Source: G963717155 sp963717155
GTDB lineage: Bacteria > Actinomycetota > Thermoleophilia > Gaiellales > JALYLC01
DNA length: 64,000 nt
Reading direction: 5' to 3'
Assembly: GCA_963717155.1 (NCBI GenBank)
Contig: OY970326.1
Location: 2,046,001-2,110,000, forward strand
In this document: positions 43,565 through 54,460 of the stretch, piece after piece
How positions within the stretch are numbered: position 1 is the first letter of the stretch
How the letters are laid out: every line of letters starts with the position of its first letter
Translations under genes and position numbers: made by a program
The notes under the pieces: model-generated
Databases searched by the model: none
Told to the model about the DNA's origin: nothing
The model's input: the letters and a program-made list of their open reading frames with translations, nothing else

Positions 43565-44557
43565 ATGCGCGGCGGTACCGGTCTGGGACTCGCACTCTGC
43601 GGCCTCGCCGCCCTCGCCGCACTGCCGGCCGACGCAGCCCCGCCAGCTCTGATCGCATTCGATCGGACGGTCGACGGGAGCGGCCGGGTCGCGCTGGCTC
43701 GCACGAGTGGCGGCATCGATCGCGTCGTCACCCCCGCGCCTGGCAACGAGTCGCCCGTGTGGTCGCCGGACGGCCGCAGGCTCCTGTACATCTCGGGTGC
43801 GGGATTCGCCGACAGCGATCTGTACGTCTACTCGCTCCGCACCGGCCGCTCCCGGCGCCTGACGGCGCATGCGGGCCTCGACGCGTTCCCGGCGTGGTCT
43901 CCTGACGGCTCCCGCATCGCGTGGACGACGAGCCGCGGCGGACGCCTCGCGATCTGGGTGATGTCGAGCGACGGCTCGCACAAACGGCGGTTGACGCACG
44001 GCTCGACGGCCGAGGATCCCTCGTGGTCGCCGGACGGCCGCAAGATCGCGTTCGTCGAGATGCCGAGCGGCTCGCTCGAGGTCATGCACGCCGACGGCAG
44101 CGGGCGGCGCAGGCTCTCGACGCTGCGCGCCGCCGGGGGTGTGGCAGCGCCGTCCTGGTCGCCCGATGGCAGCCGGATCGCGATCGCCGGCGCCGACGGC
44201 GCGGTGTACGCCGTTGAAGTCGACGGTCGCGCGCTGCGCCGCCTGACGCCGCGGCGTCCCTCCACGATCGCGTGGCGGCCGGCCTGGTCGCCGTCCGGGC
44301 GAGAGATCGCGTTCATCAACCTGGCACCCGGTGCCGCGCTTCAGGTCGCGTCCGCGGACGGGATCCGCGTACACACGCTCGCTCCGCACACCGATGGGCT
44401 GAGTGCGCCGAGCTGGTCCCCGGACGGGGGTGCGGTGGCCTTCGCCGACGCGCGGCAACACCTGGAGGTCGTCGCGAGCGATGGGCGCCGGCGGCGCTCC
44501 ATCACGCACGGATCCACGTCCGACGCCGATCCGGCGTGGCGTCCACGGGTGCCGTAA
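43565..44557 (+). CDS. Secreted TolB-like beta-propeller (PD40 repeats)
   Basis: The 330-residue protein has a signal peptide (residues 1-24, ending ADA) and about seven WD40-like PD40 repeats, each with W-S-P-D-G followed by I-A-F/L-Y (for example PVWSPDGRRLLYIS and PSWSPDGRKIAFVE). Such propellers bind partners or ligands outside the membrane; no Tol-Pal genes are nearby. It diverges from prfB across 68 bp and is followed by a hairpin at 44704-44729. Confidence 0.8.
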   Translation: MRGGTGLGLALCGLAALAALPADAAPPALIAFDRTVDGSGRVALARTSGGIDRVVTPAPGNESPVWSPDGRRLLYISGAGFADSDLYVYSLRTGRSRRLTAHAGLDAFPAWSPDGSRIAWTTSRGGRLAIWVMSSDGSHKRRLTHGSTAEDPSWSPDGRKIAFVEMPSGSLEVMHADGSGRRRLSTLRAAGGVAAPSWSPDGSRIAIAGADGAVYAVEVDGRALRRLTPRRPSTIAWRPAWSPSGREIAFINLAPGAALQVASADGIRVHTLAPHTDGLSAPSWSPDGGAVAFADARQHLEVVASDGRRRRSITHGSTSDADPAWRPRVP

Positions 44558-44703
44558 CGGTCCCGGGACGGTCCGGATGCGACCGTGGCCGCCTTCACCA
44601 TGCGCTCAAGGACGCAGTCGACCTGGTCAGCGGCCGCACCGAGCTTCTGAGCGCCACGGAGACGCCGCAGCCCACGCACGCCTCGGTCTGGATACGGACC
44701 GAA

Positions 44704-44729
44704 GCCCGGCCGCCCTGAGGCGGCCGGGC
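44704..44729. terminator. Bidirectional terminator-like hairpin
   Basis: GCCCGGCCGCC (44704-44714) and GGCGGCCGGGC (44719-44729) form a perfect 11-bp stem with a four-base loop (CTGA). It lies between two convergent genes, 33 nt past the stop of the minus-strand gene at 44763, and could end transcription both ways. Confidence 0.65.
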
Positions 44730-44762
44730 CTTGCTCGGGCGAGGGGACGCGCCGAGATCGGG

Positions 44763-45590
44763 TCAGTTACCGACTGCGAGGTTGCCGCCGGAGCTCGTGA
44801 GGACGCTCGACGGCTCGTGGTCGTTGACCTTCCAGAGCGGCGCCGACAGCAGGGTCGCGAGCGGCGTCCTGAACGAGGCGCGCGAGCGCAGCGTGATCGG
44901 GTCGCCGACCCTGATCTGTGCGGGCAGGAAGGTGTGCGGCGTGCGGCCGATCCAGGAGAGGAACTGGGTCGCCGCGTCGTAGTGGAACGTCTCGAGCGCA
45001 GGCTGGCCGAGCATGGCGTTCAGCGCGGGCCAGTTGCCGCGACGGACGTCGATCGTGATCGTCATCGCCGTCGGGTCGATCGCGACGGCGCGACCGGAGA
45101 AGATGAACATGCGCCCGGTGACGCGCTGTGCGGCTGCGAAGTCGTTCACGATGCGCACCGGCTTCGCCATGAGCCTCGAGAGCGGGCTTCCGCGATGTGC
45201 GCGGATCCGCAGATGCACGGGATCGCCGGCCTTCAGCGCGGCGGCCGTCGTCGCCGTCGGGGCGTTGCCCCGCAGGCTGGCCGTCCACGCGATGAACGAC
45301 GTCCTCGCATTGACCGCGAACGAGAGCGGTTGACCGGTGTTGCCGACGAGGGCGCGGAGCGCCGGCCGGTTGCCGCCCGAGACCTGCAGCTGTAGCGAGG
45401 TCGGGCTCCCGGCGGGAGCCGCGGCGAGGGTGCCGCTGAAGATGTACAGCTGACCCGCGACACGGGCGGCGGCCGCCTTGTGCGCGGGAGCTGCGGAGGC
45501 CGGTGCGGCGCTCACGAGCGCTCCGGCTGCGACGAGTCCGAGCAGCGGGAGCGAGGCCCTGCGAACCGTGCGTACGATCGTGTGTTCCAT
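44763..45590 (-). CDS. Secreted protein with two tandem ~105-residue repeats, function unknown
   Basis: ATG 45590 follows AAGGGGA. A signal peptide ends near ASAAPA (residue ~35). The mature protein is an internal duplication: repeat 1 (~45-148, from GQLYIFSGT to VRIVND) and repeat 2 (~155-258, from GRMFIFSGR to WKVND) share FIFSG, NxPAL, a SFIAW/FLSWI strand and GDPI/VxLR. Each repeat looks like a small beta-barrel. A cell-surface or matrix role is possible, but the family is not recognised. A hairpin follows the stop. Confidence 0.65.
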   Translation of the reverse strand: MEHTIVRTVRRASLPLLGLVAAGALVSAAPASAAPAHKAAAARVAGQLYIFSGTLAAAPAGSPTSLQLQVSGGNRPALRALVGNTGQPLSFAVNARTSFIAWTASLRGNAPTATTAAALKAGDPVHLRIRAHRGSPLSRLMAKPVRIVNDFAAAQRVTGRMFIFSGRAVAIDPTAMTITIDVRRGNWPALNAMLGQPALETFHYDAATQFLSWIGRTPHTFLPAQIRVGDPITLRSRASFRTPLATLLSAPLWKVNDHEPSSVLTSSGGNLAVGN

Positions 45591-45771
45591 CGTGCCGTCC
45601 CCTTGTCGAAGTTGTCGTGCAGTGCGACGGGTGTCGCCTGCGGATCAACTCAACGTAAGGCCCGGCCGTGAGGGTTCCGTGCCATCGGTGTAAGAAAGCC
45701 GGCCACGGATGTTTGGATTGTGAGGGCGGCGTAGTCCCGGTCTCAGTCGGACCGCCGGGCCCCGGGCGCGT

Positions 45772-48417
<2,646 letters not shown>

Positions 48418-48499
48418 CGCCTCCCAACGGTAGCAGGAGCGCGAGAAATCGTAGGCCCTGGCAGACCGGTGTAACCGCAGCTGAACGCCGCGGTCATCG

Positions 48500-49072
48500 C
48501 TACGAGCGAACTGGCTCGATCAGGCCGTAGTTGCCATCGCGGCGCCGGTAGAGCACGGCGACCTCGTCGGTGTCGGAGCTCGTGAAGACGAAGAAGTCAT
48601 GGCCCACCAGCTCGAGCTGCAGTGCCGCCTCCTGGGGATGCATCGGCTTCATGTTGAACCGCTTCGTCTTGACGATCAGCGGCTCATCCGGCCCGTCGAC
48701 GGGAGGCAGCTCGCCGTCGTCGAGGGCTCGCTCGGGAGGCGGGGCGCCGACAGCGCCCGCGTGATGCGGGCGACCGCGGTGACGCCGTTCGCGGTAGCGC
48801 TTGACCTGGCGCTCGAGCTTGTCGGCGAGCAGGTCGATCGACGCGTACATGTCGGTCGAGCTCTCCCGCGCCCGCAGCACCGGGCCCTTCGTCCAGACGG
48901 TGGCCTCGGCGACCTGGCTGTCGGAGATCGACGGATTCCTCTCGACCGCCAGCTCGAGCTCGACGCGCGTCGAGTCGGCGAGGTGCTTGGTCAGCTTCGT
49001 GAGCTTGCGCTCCGCGTAGTCGACGATCGGGTCCGTCACGTCGAGATTCTTGCCGGTGACCTGAAGCTTCAT
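48500..49072 (-). CDS. hpf: Long-form ribosome hibernation-promoting factor
   Basis: From ATG 49072 (MKLQVTGKNLDV) the protein has 190 residues: an N-terminal S30AE domain (1-~95), a variable Pro/Asp-rich linker (~100-125) and the C-terminal dimerisation domain (KTKRFNMKPMHPQEAALQLE, then YRRRDGNYGLIEP). Long HPF joins 70S ribosomes into inactive 100S dimers. The comF-hpf-secA order is common in actinobacteria. Longer in-frame starts add only an Arg-rich stretch. Confidence 0.94.
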   Translation of the reverse strand: MKLQVTGKNLDVTDPIVDYAERKLTKLTKHLADSTRVELELAVERNPSISDSQVAEATVWTKGPVLRARESSTDMYASIDLLADKLERQVKRYRERRHRGRPHHAGAVGAPPPERALDDGELPPVDGPDEPLIVKTKRFNMKPMHPQEAALQLELVGHDFFVFTSSDTDEVAVLYRRRDGNYGLIEPVRS

Positions 49073-49119
49073 CGCACGCCCCCGTCGTGGATCCTGGATC
49101 GACAGTCTAGTAGCCAATG

Positions 49120-49791
49120 CTATTCCCGCAACGCGCGCGCGAACGCCAGCACCTCGACGTGCCCGGCCCCGCCTGCCCGGAGCGCGCGGGAGCACGCATC
49201 CGCCGTCGCCCCCGTCGTGTACACGTCGTCGATCAGCGCGACGCGCGCCGGCGCGGCCGAACCCGGGACGAAGACGCCCCGCAGGTTGACGCGACGCGCG
49301 CGCTGGTCGAGACCTCGCTGCGGTGCGGCATCACGGCGGCGTGCGAGCAGGTCGCAGGCGACGGGCAGCTCCCAGCGCACGGCGAGCTCGCGTGCCAGCG
49401 CCGCCGGCCCGTCGACGCCTCGTCGACGCGCACGTGCCGGACTCGGCGGCACGGCACACAGGCAGTCGACGTCCGGAGGCACCCGGCGCTCCTCGATCAC
49501 GCCCGCGGCAACGGTGGCGAGATCGAGCCCCCCGTCCTTCCAGCGTCGCACCAGCGCCGCTGCCGCTCCCCGGTGGGCAACTGCCGCCCACGCGGTCGCG
49601 AACGCGGGTGTGAACGCCTGGCACTCGCGACAGGCCGGGACCGCCCAGCGCGTCGGCGCGCCGCAGCGCGCGCAGCGCGGCTCCCCGACCGGCTCGAGCT
49701 CATCGGTGCACGACTGGCACCAGAGCTCGCCGGGCGTGGCACAGCCGGCGCACGTGCGCGGGATGATCAGTGAGAGCAGCGAATCGAGCAC
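49120..49791 (-). CDS. ComF-family phosphoribosyltransferase-like protein
   Basis: The 223-residue protein has an N-terminal double zinc ribbon (residues ~14-58: CAGC, CQSC, CARC, CREC pairs) and a phosphoribosyltransferase fold with the PRPP loop VALIDDVYTTGATA near residue 185. ComF proteins are needed for DNA uptake in competent bacteria; the exact reaction is unknown. It lies 47 nt before hpf on the same strand. Confidence 0.87.
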   Translation of the reverse strand: MLDSLLSLIIPRTCAGCATPGELWCQSCTDELEPVGEPRCARCGAPTRWAVPACRECQAFTPAFATAWAAVAHRGAAAALVRRWKDGGLDLATVAAGVIEERRVPPDVDCLCAVPPSPARARRRGVDGPAALARELAVRWELPVACDLLARRRDAAPQRGLDQRARRVNLRGVFVPGSAAPARVALIDDVYTTGATADACSRALRAGGAGHVEVLAFARALRE

Positions 49792-49834
49792 GCCCCGATC
49801 ATCCCGTGAACGCGCGTGACGGCGGTGTGCCGGA

Positions 49835-50812
49835 CTAGGTTCGGAGCGTGCCGATGTCTCCCACGATGCCGCCGAGCACGAGCGCTCCGGGGGCGACCGC
49901 CGTGTGCGGAAGGATCACCGCGTCGCGCAGAGCGGCACCCGCTCCGACGGATGCGCCAGGACCCACCACGGCCGGGCCGATGATGCGCACGTCGGCACCC
50001 ACGCTCGCCCCGGCCCCGATCGCGACCGGCCCCTCGATCTCGGCGGTCTCGGCGATCACGGCCGTCTCGTCGATTCCCTGGAGGGCGCCGAGCCCCATCG
50101 CCCCGGAGACGCAGTCGAGGTTCGCGCGCAGGAGATCGGCGATCGTCCCGATGTCGCTCCAGTACGCCTCGGTGCGGTAGGCCGCGAGCCGGTCGCCATC
50201 GGCAAGCATGGCGGGCAGCACGTCGTGCGCCCAGTCGTAGAAGGTCGCGGCCGGAAGCCGGTCCAGCACGCGTGGCTCGAAGCAGTACACCCCGCAGGAC
50301 GCGAGCCGAGAACGTGCCTCGGAGAGGGGCGGCTTCTCCTGGAACTCGCGCACGAGTCCCTCCTCGTCGACGACGCACACCCCGAAGCGGCTCGGGTCGT
50401 CGATCTCGAGCATCGTCAGGGTTCCGACCGCGTCTGCCTCGCGGTGCCGCCGCACGAGCGCTCCGAGGTCGATCGCGTGCAGGCCGTCGCCGGACAGCAC
50501 CATGAACGGCTCGCCTGGCTCGCGCAGGAAGTCGGCGACCGGACCGGCGCCTCCGGCCGTGCCGAGCAGCTCGGGCTCGTACGACCAGCGGATATCGAGA
50601 CCGAGCCTGCTCCCGTCCCCGAACGCGGCACGCAGGGCATCGCCGTGGTGATGGAGGTTGATCGCCACCTCGCGCACTCCTGCCGCCGGAAGCCGCGCGA
50701 GCAGGTGCTCGAGAGCGGGCCGGTTTGCCACGGGAACGAGCGGTTTCGGGACGAAGTCGGTGATCGGCGAGAGCCGGGTTCCGAACCCGGCCGCCATCAC
50801 GAAGGCTCTCAC
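49835..50812 (-). CDS. NDP-sugar nucleotidyltransferase with left-handed beta-helix tail (1)
   Basis: The 325-residue protein has the nucleotidyltransferase start MRAFVMAAGFGTRLSPIT, then VPKPLVPVANRPALEHLL. The catalytic-metal region LSGDGLHAIDLG lies near residue 108, and hexapeptide repeats follow from ~250 (IGAGASVGADVRIIGP). It would make a UDP-, GDP- or dTDP-sugar; mannose-1-phosphate guanylyltransferase-like enzymes have this layout. It overlaps ahcY upstream by 4 nt. Confidence 0.82.
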   Translation of the reverse strand: MRAFVMAAGFGTRLSPITDFVPKPLVPVANRPALEHLLARLPAAGVREVAINLHHHGDALRAAFGDGSRLGLDIRWSYEPELLGTAGGAGPVADFLREPGEPFMVLSGDGLHAIDLGALVRRHREADAVGTLTMLEIDDPSRFGVCVVDEEGLVREFQEKPPLSEARSRLASCGVYCFEPRVLDRLPAATFYDWAHDVLPAMLADGDRLAAYRTEAYWSDIGTIADLLRANLDCVSGAMGLGALQGIDETAVIAETAEIEGPVAIGAGASVGADVRIIGPAVVGPGASVGAGAALRDAVILPHTAVAPGALVLGGIVGDIGTLRT

Positions 50813-52089
50813 GTGCCCTGGTCCCAGGAGGCCAGGTAGTGGGTCTGCGCCTCGGTCAGGCGATCGATCTCGATCGACAGGCTCTCGAGCTTGAGACGCG
50901 CGATCTCGTCGTCGATCTCGCGTGGCACGACGTGCACCCTGCGCTCGAGGCTGCCGGTGTGCTGGAGCGCGTACTCGACCGACAGGGCCTGGTTCGCGAA
51001 GCTCATGTCCATGACCGCTGCAGGGTGACCCTCGCCGGAAGCGAGGTTGATCAGGCGCCCCTCCGCGAGCAGGTACAGCCGGCGTCCGTCGGCCATCGTG
51101 TAGCCCTCCACATTCTCACGACCGGGAACCGTGCCCGTGCTGAGGGCGCGCAGCCCTCCGATGTCGATCTCGACGTTGAAGTGGCCGGTATTCGCGAGCA
51201 GGGCTCCGTCCTTCATGCGCTCGAAGTGCTCGCGACGGATCACGTCGCGATCGCCGGTCGCCGTGCAGAACAGATCGCCGATCGACGCGGCTCGCTCCAT
51301 CGGCAGCACCTCGAACCCCTCCATGACTGCCTCGAGCGCACGCAGCGGATCGACCTCGCAGACGACGACCCGGGCGCCCATGCCGCGCGCGCGCGACGCA
51401 AGGCCCTTGCCGCACCAGCCATACCCCGCCACCACGAACACGCGGCCTGCGAGCAGGACGTTCGTCGCGCGCAGGATGCCGTCAATCGTCGACTGGCCCG
51501 TCCCGTAGCGGTTGTCGAACAGGTGCTTGGTCTGTGCCTCGTTCACGGCAATCACGGGGAATCCGAGGACGCCATCGCGCTCCATGGCCCGCAGGCGGAT
51601 CACCCCGGTGGTCGTCTCCTCGGTCGCCGCGATGATGTCGCCGAGCTGCTCGCGACGATGCGCGTGCAGCACGCCGATCACGTCGGCGCCGTCGTCCATC
51701 GTGATCTGTGGACGGTGGTCGACCGCCGCGTAGATGTGCGCGTAGTACGAGTCGTTCTGCTCGCCGCGGATCGCGAACGTCGGCACCTCGTAGCGGGTCG
51801 TCAGCGCCGCGGCGACGTCGTCCTGCGTGGAGAGCGGGTTGGACGCGCACAGCACGACGTCGGCGCCGCCGGCTCGGAGCGTCCGCATCAGGTTCGCCGT
51901 CTCGGCGGTGACGTGCAGGCAGGCCGAGATCCGGCGTCCGCGCAGGGGGCGCTCCCGCGCGAAGCGCTCGCGGATCGCGTTGAGCACCGGCATCTGCCGG
52001 TCGGCCCACTCGATCCGCCGCACGCCCTCGTCGGCGAGCGAGAGATCTCGGACGTCGTGCCTTCTCGAAGGCTCGCGGCCGGCTGACAT
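50809..52089 (-). CDS. ahcY: Adenosylhomocysteinase
   Basis: The 426-residue protein matches SAH hydrolase: substrate region CLHVTAETANLMRTLRAGGA, catalytic ASNPLSTQDDVAAAL, RYGTGQST with the Lys/Asp pair around it, NAD-binding VVAGYGWCGKG and GEGHPAAVMDMSFANQAL. It splits S-adenosylhomocysteine to adenosine and homocysteine. It is oddly placed between two sugar nucleotidyltransferase genes. GTG or ATG alternatives near 52089 do not change the core. Confidence 0.95.
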   Translation of the reverse strand: MSAGREPSRRHDVRDLSLADEGVRRIEWADRQMPVLNAIRERFARERPLRGRRISACLHVTAETANLMRTLRAGGADVVLCASNPLSTQDDVAAALTTRYEVPTFAIRGEQNDSYYAHIYAAVDHRPQITMDDGADVIGVLHAHRREQLGDIIAATEETTTGVIRLRAMERDGVLGFPVIAVNEAQTKHLFDNRYGTGQSTIDGILRATNVLLAGRVFVVAGYGWCGKGLASRARGMGARVVVCEVDPLRALEAVMEGFEVLPMERAASIGDLFCTATGDRDVIRREHFERMKDGALLANTGHFNVEIDIGGLRALSTGTVPGRENVEGYTMADGRRLYLLAEGRLINLASGEGHPAAVMDMSFANQALSVEYALQHTGSLERRVHVVPREIDDEIARLKLESLSIEIDRLTEAQTHYLASWDQGT

Positions 52090-52139
52090 TCCAAACCCTT
52101 CCCTCTAGGACCGGGTCAGTCTAGGGGCCGAGACGGGCT

Positions 52140-53153
52140 CTACGCGTGTCCGACGAGCGTGCCAGCCGCCGGCGAGGAGCCGCCGGGGAGCTCGAAGCTC
52201 GGCCCGATGACCACATCGCGGATCTCGCATCCGTCCCCCACGCTCGCGCCGGCCTGCACGACCGCGCGCTCGACCACGCTCCCCGCGCCGACGATCGCGT
52301 CGACGCCGATGCACGCGAGCGGGCCGACTCGGGCTCCCGCGCGCACGATCGCGCCGGCGCCGACGAACGACGGCCACACGACCTCGGCACCCCGCTCGAT
52401 CACCGCCGTCGGATCCACGCCCGCCGGCCCGGGGCGGCCGCCGAGCCCGTGGCCGAGCAACATGGTGTGGGCCGCGAGATAGCTCTCGGGCGTCCCCACA
52501 TCGCTCCAGTACCCGCCGAGGGCCAGCGCTGCGAGCCCGTGACCCACGAGCGACGGGAAGATCTCACGCTCGATCGAGACGGCTCGCCCGGCAGGAATCG
52601 ACTCGAGCACCGACGGCTCGAGCACGTACGCGCCGGCATTCACCAGGTCGCTCGTCGACTCGCCGGGCGCGGGCTTCTCGACGAAGCGCCGCACCATTCC
52701 CTCGTCGTCGGACTCGACCACGCCGTAGCGCGAGGGATCGTCGACCTGCACGAGCGCGATGCTCGCGGTGGCTGCACGCGCGGTGTGGTGCGCGATCAGC
52801 GCGCCGAGATCGTGCTCGGAGAGGATGTCGCCGTTGAGCAGCAGGAACGACTCGTGGACGCGTCCGAGCGCCGCGAGCCGTGCGGCACCGGCGGTGCCGA
52901 GCGGCTCGGGCTCGACGACGTACTCGAGCTCCAGGCCGGAGGCCGTCGCGCCGCCGTCGCCGAAGTGCGCGACGAGCGCGTCGGGAAGGTACCCGCAGGC
53001 GAGGATCGCACGATCGACGCCTGCCGCGGCGAGCTGGTCGAACAGGTACGCGAGCAGTGGGCGGTCGACGAGCATCAGCATCGGCTTCGGCGTGCGCAGC
53101 GTCAACGGGCGCAGGCGCGTACCGGAACCTCCGACGAGAACGACTGCGTCCAT
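52140..53153 (-). CDS. NDP-sugar nucleotidyltransferase with beta-helix tail (2)
   Basis: The 337-residue protein starts at ATG 53153 (MDAVVLVGGSGTRLRPLT), whose A is shared with the stop of the upstream dehydrogenase gene (TGATG). It has LRTPKPMLMLVDRPLLAYLF, metal site LLNGDILSEHDL, sugar-binding EKPAPGE, and hexapeptide repeats after ~245. It is a paralogue of the gene at 49835 and likely activates a hexose-1-phosphate, possibly mannose or glucose, for surface polysaccharide. Confidence 0.85.
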   Translation of the reverse strand: MDAVVLVGGSGTRLRPLTLRTPKPMLMLVDRPLLAYLFDQLAAAGVDRAILACGYLPDALVAHFGDGGATASGLELEYVVEPEPLGTAGAARLAALGRVHESFLLLNGDILSEHDLGALIAHHTARAATASIALVQVDDPSRYGVVESDDEGMVRRFVEKPAPGESTSDLVNAGAYVLEPSVLESIPAGRAVSIEREIFPSLVGHGLAALALGGYWSDVGTPESYLAAHTMLLGHGLGGRPGPAGVDPTAVIERGAEVVWPSFVGAGAIVRAGARVGPLACIGVDAIVGAGSVVERAVVQAGASVGDGCEIRDVVIGPSFELPGGSSPAAGTLVGHA

Positions 53154-54460
53154 CAGAGCGGAGGCCTTCCAATGCCCTCGTACAGGTACCCGGCAGCGCG
53201 CACGGCGACCGGGTCGAGCAGGTTCCGGCCGTCGATGATCAGCGGCGTCGCCATGCACTCGCGCAGCGTGCCGTTGAGCACGGGGGCGGCGAACTCGGGC
53301 CACTCCGTCACGATCACCACGGCGTCGGCGCCCGTCGCAGCCTCCTCCGCGGATGCGCAGAGCTCGACCTCGCCCGGCAGCGATCCCCGCCCGGCAGGGT
53401 CGATCGCCGGGTCGAACGCGACCACGTGCGCGCCCTCGCCGAGCAGCCGCGCGGCGAGCACGATGCTGGATGCCTCTCGCATGTCGTTGGTATCGGGCTT
53501 GAACGCCAGACCCAATAGGGCGATTCGTCGATCGCGGAGCGAGTCGAGATGGGTCTTCAGCTTTCCGATCACGCGGCGCTTCTGCAGCTCGTTGACCTCG
53601 ATCACCGACGCGAGCAGCTGGAAGTGGTAGCCCGTGTTGCCCGCAAGCTGCTTGAGCGCGCTGACGTCCTTGGGGAAGCAGCTCCCACCGAAGCCGATTC
53701 CGGGCCGGAGGAAGCTCGCGCCGATGCGCCGGTCGAGCCCCATGCCGCGGGAGACCTCGTCGATCGTCGCACCGACCACCTCGCAGACGTTCGCGACCTC
53801 GTTGATGAACGAGATCTTGGTGGCGAGGAACGCGTTCGACGCGAGCTTGATCATCTCGGACGAGGTGACGTCCGTGCGCACGATGTGCTCGGCGATCGGC
53901 TCGTACAGGTCCGCGATACGGGCCCCGACCGCGGGGTCGTCCGCGCCGATCACGACCCGATCGGGCTCGGCGAAGTCGCGAACGGCCGTGCCCTCGCGGA
54001 GGAACTCCGGGTTCGACGCGTAGGCGATGTCGTGCAGGCCGCGTGCATCGAGCGCGTGGCGCAACGTTCGCCCCGTGCCGGCGGGGACGGTCGATTTCAT
54101 GACCAGGGTCGATCCGGCGGCGCTCGCCGGCAGCGAGTCGAGCACCGCCTGCACGCGGTCGAGATCCGCATCGCCCGACGCCGTGGGTGGCGTGTCGACG
54201 CAGACGAACGCGATGCGAGCCCTGTCGAAGAGCTCGGCCGGATCGTCGGTGAAATGCAGGCGCGCGGCGTTCCGGCGGACGAGCTCGGGAAGACCCGGCT
54301 CGTGCAGCGACACCTCGCCGCGCGAGAGCTCGGCGAGCCGCTCGCGGTCGACGTCGAGTCCGATCACGTCATGACCGAGGTTGGCGAAGGAGGCGGCGGT
54401 CACGAGGCCGACCCACCCGACGCCGATCACGCCGAGGGGCTCGCGCCTGCGGGTGCTCAC
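53153..54460 (-). CDS. UDP-glucose/GDP-mannose dehydrogenase family protein
   Basis: The 435-residue enzyme has an N-terminal NAD fold (IGVGWVGLVTAASFANLGHD), central STVPAGTGRTL and NPEFLREGTAVRDF, and the catalytic cysteine in GFGGSCFPKDVSAL near residue 268. It oxidises an NDP-hexose twice to the uronic acid. UDP-glucose is the commonest substrate. It lies between the LCP ligase and a nucleotidyltransferase gene in one tight operon. Confidence 0.92.
   Translation of the reverse strand: MSTRRREPLGVIGVGWVGLVTAASFANLGHDVIGLDVDRERLAELSRGEVSLHEPGLPELVRRNAARLHFTDDPAELFDRARIAFVCVDTPPTASGDADLDRVQAVLDSLPASAAGSTLVMKSTVPAGTGRTLRHALDARGLHDIAYASNPEFLREGTAVRDFAEPDRVVIGADDPAVGARIADLYEPIAEHIVRTDVTSSEMIKLASNAFLATKISFINEVANVCEVVGATIDEVSRGMGLDRRIGASFLRPGIGFGGSCFPKDVSALKQLAGNTGYHFQLLASVIEVNELQKRRVIGKLKTHLDSLRDRRIALLGLAFKPDTNDMREASSIVLAARLLGEGAHVVAFDPAIDPAGRGSLPGEVELCASAEEAATGADAVVIVTEWPEFAAPVLNGTLRECMATPLIIDGRNLLDPVAVRAAGYLYEGIGRPPL

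Noticed and set aside
45600..45680. ECF-type promoter (GGAAC...GTT) upstream of the duplicated secreted protein
   Set aside because: The spacing between the elements is about 18-19 bp, longer than usual for ECF promoters.
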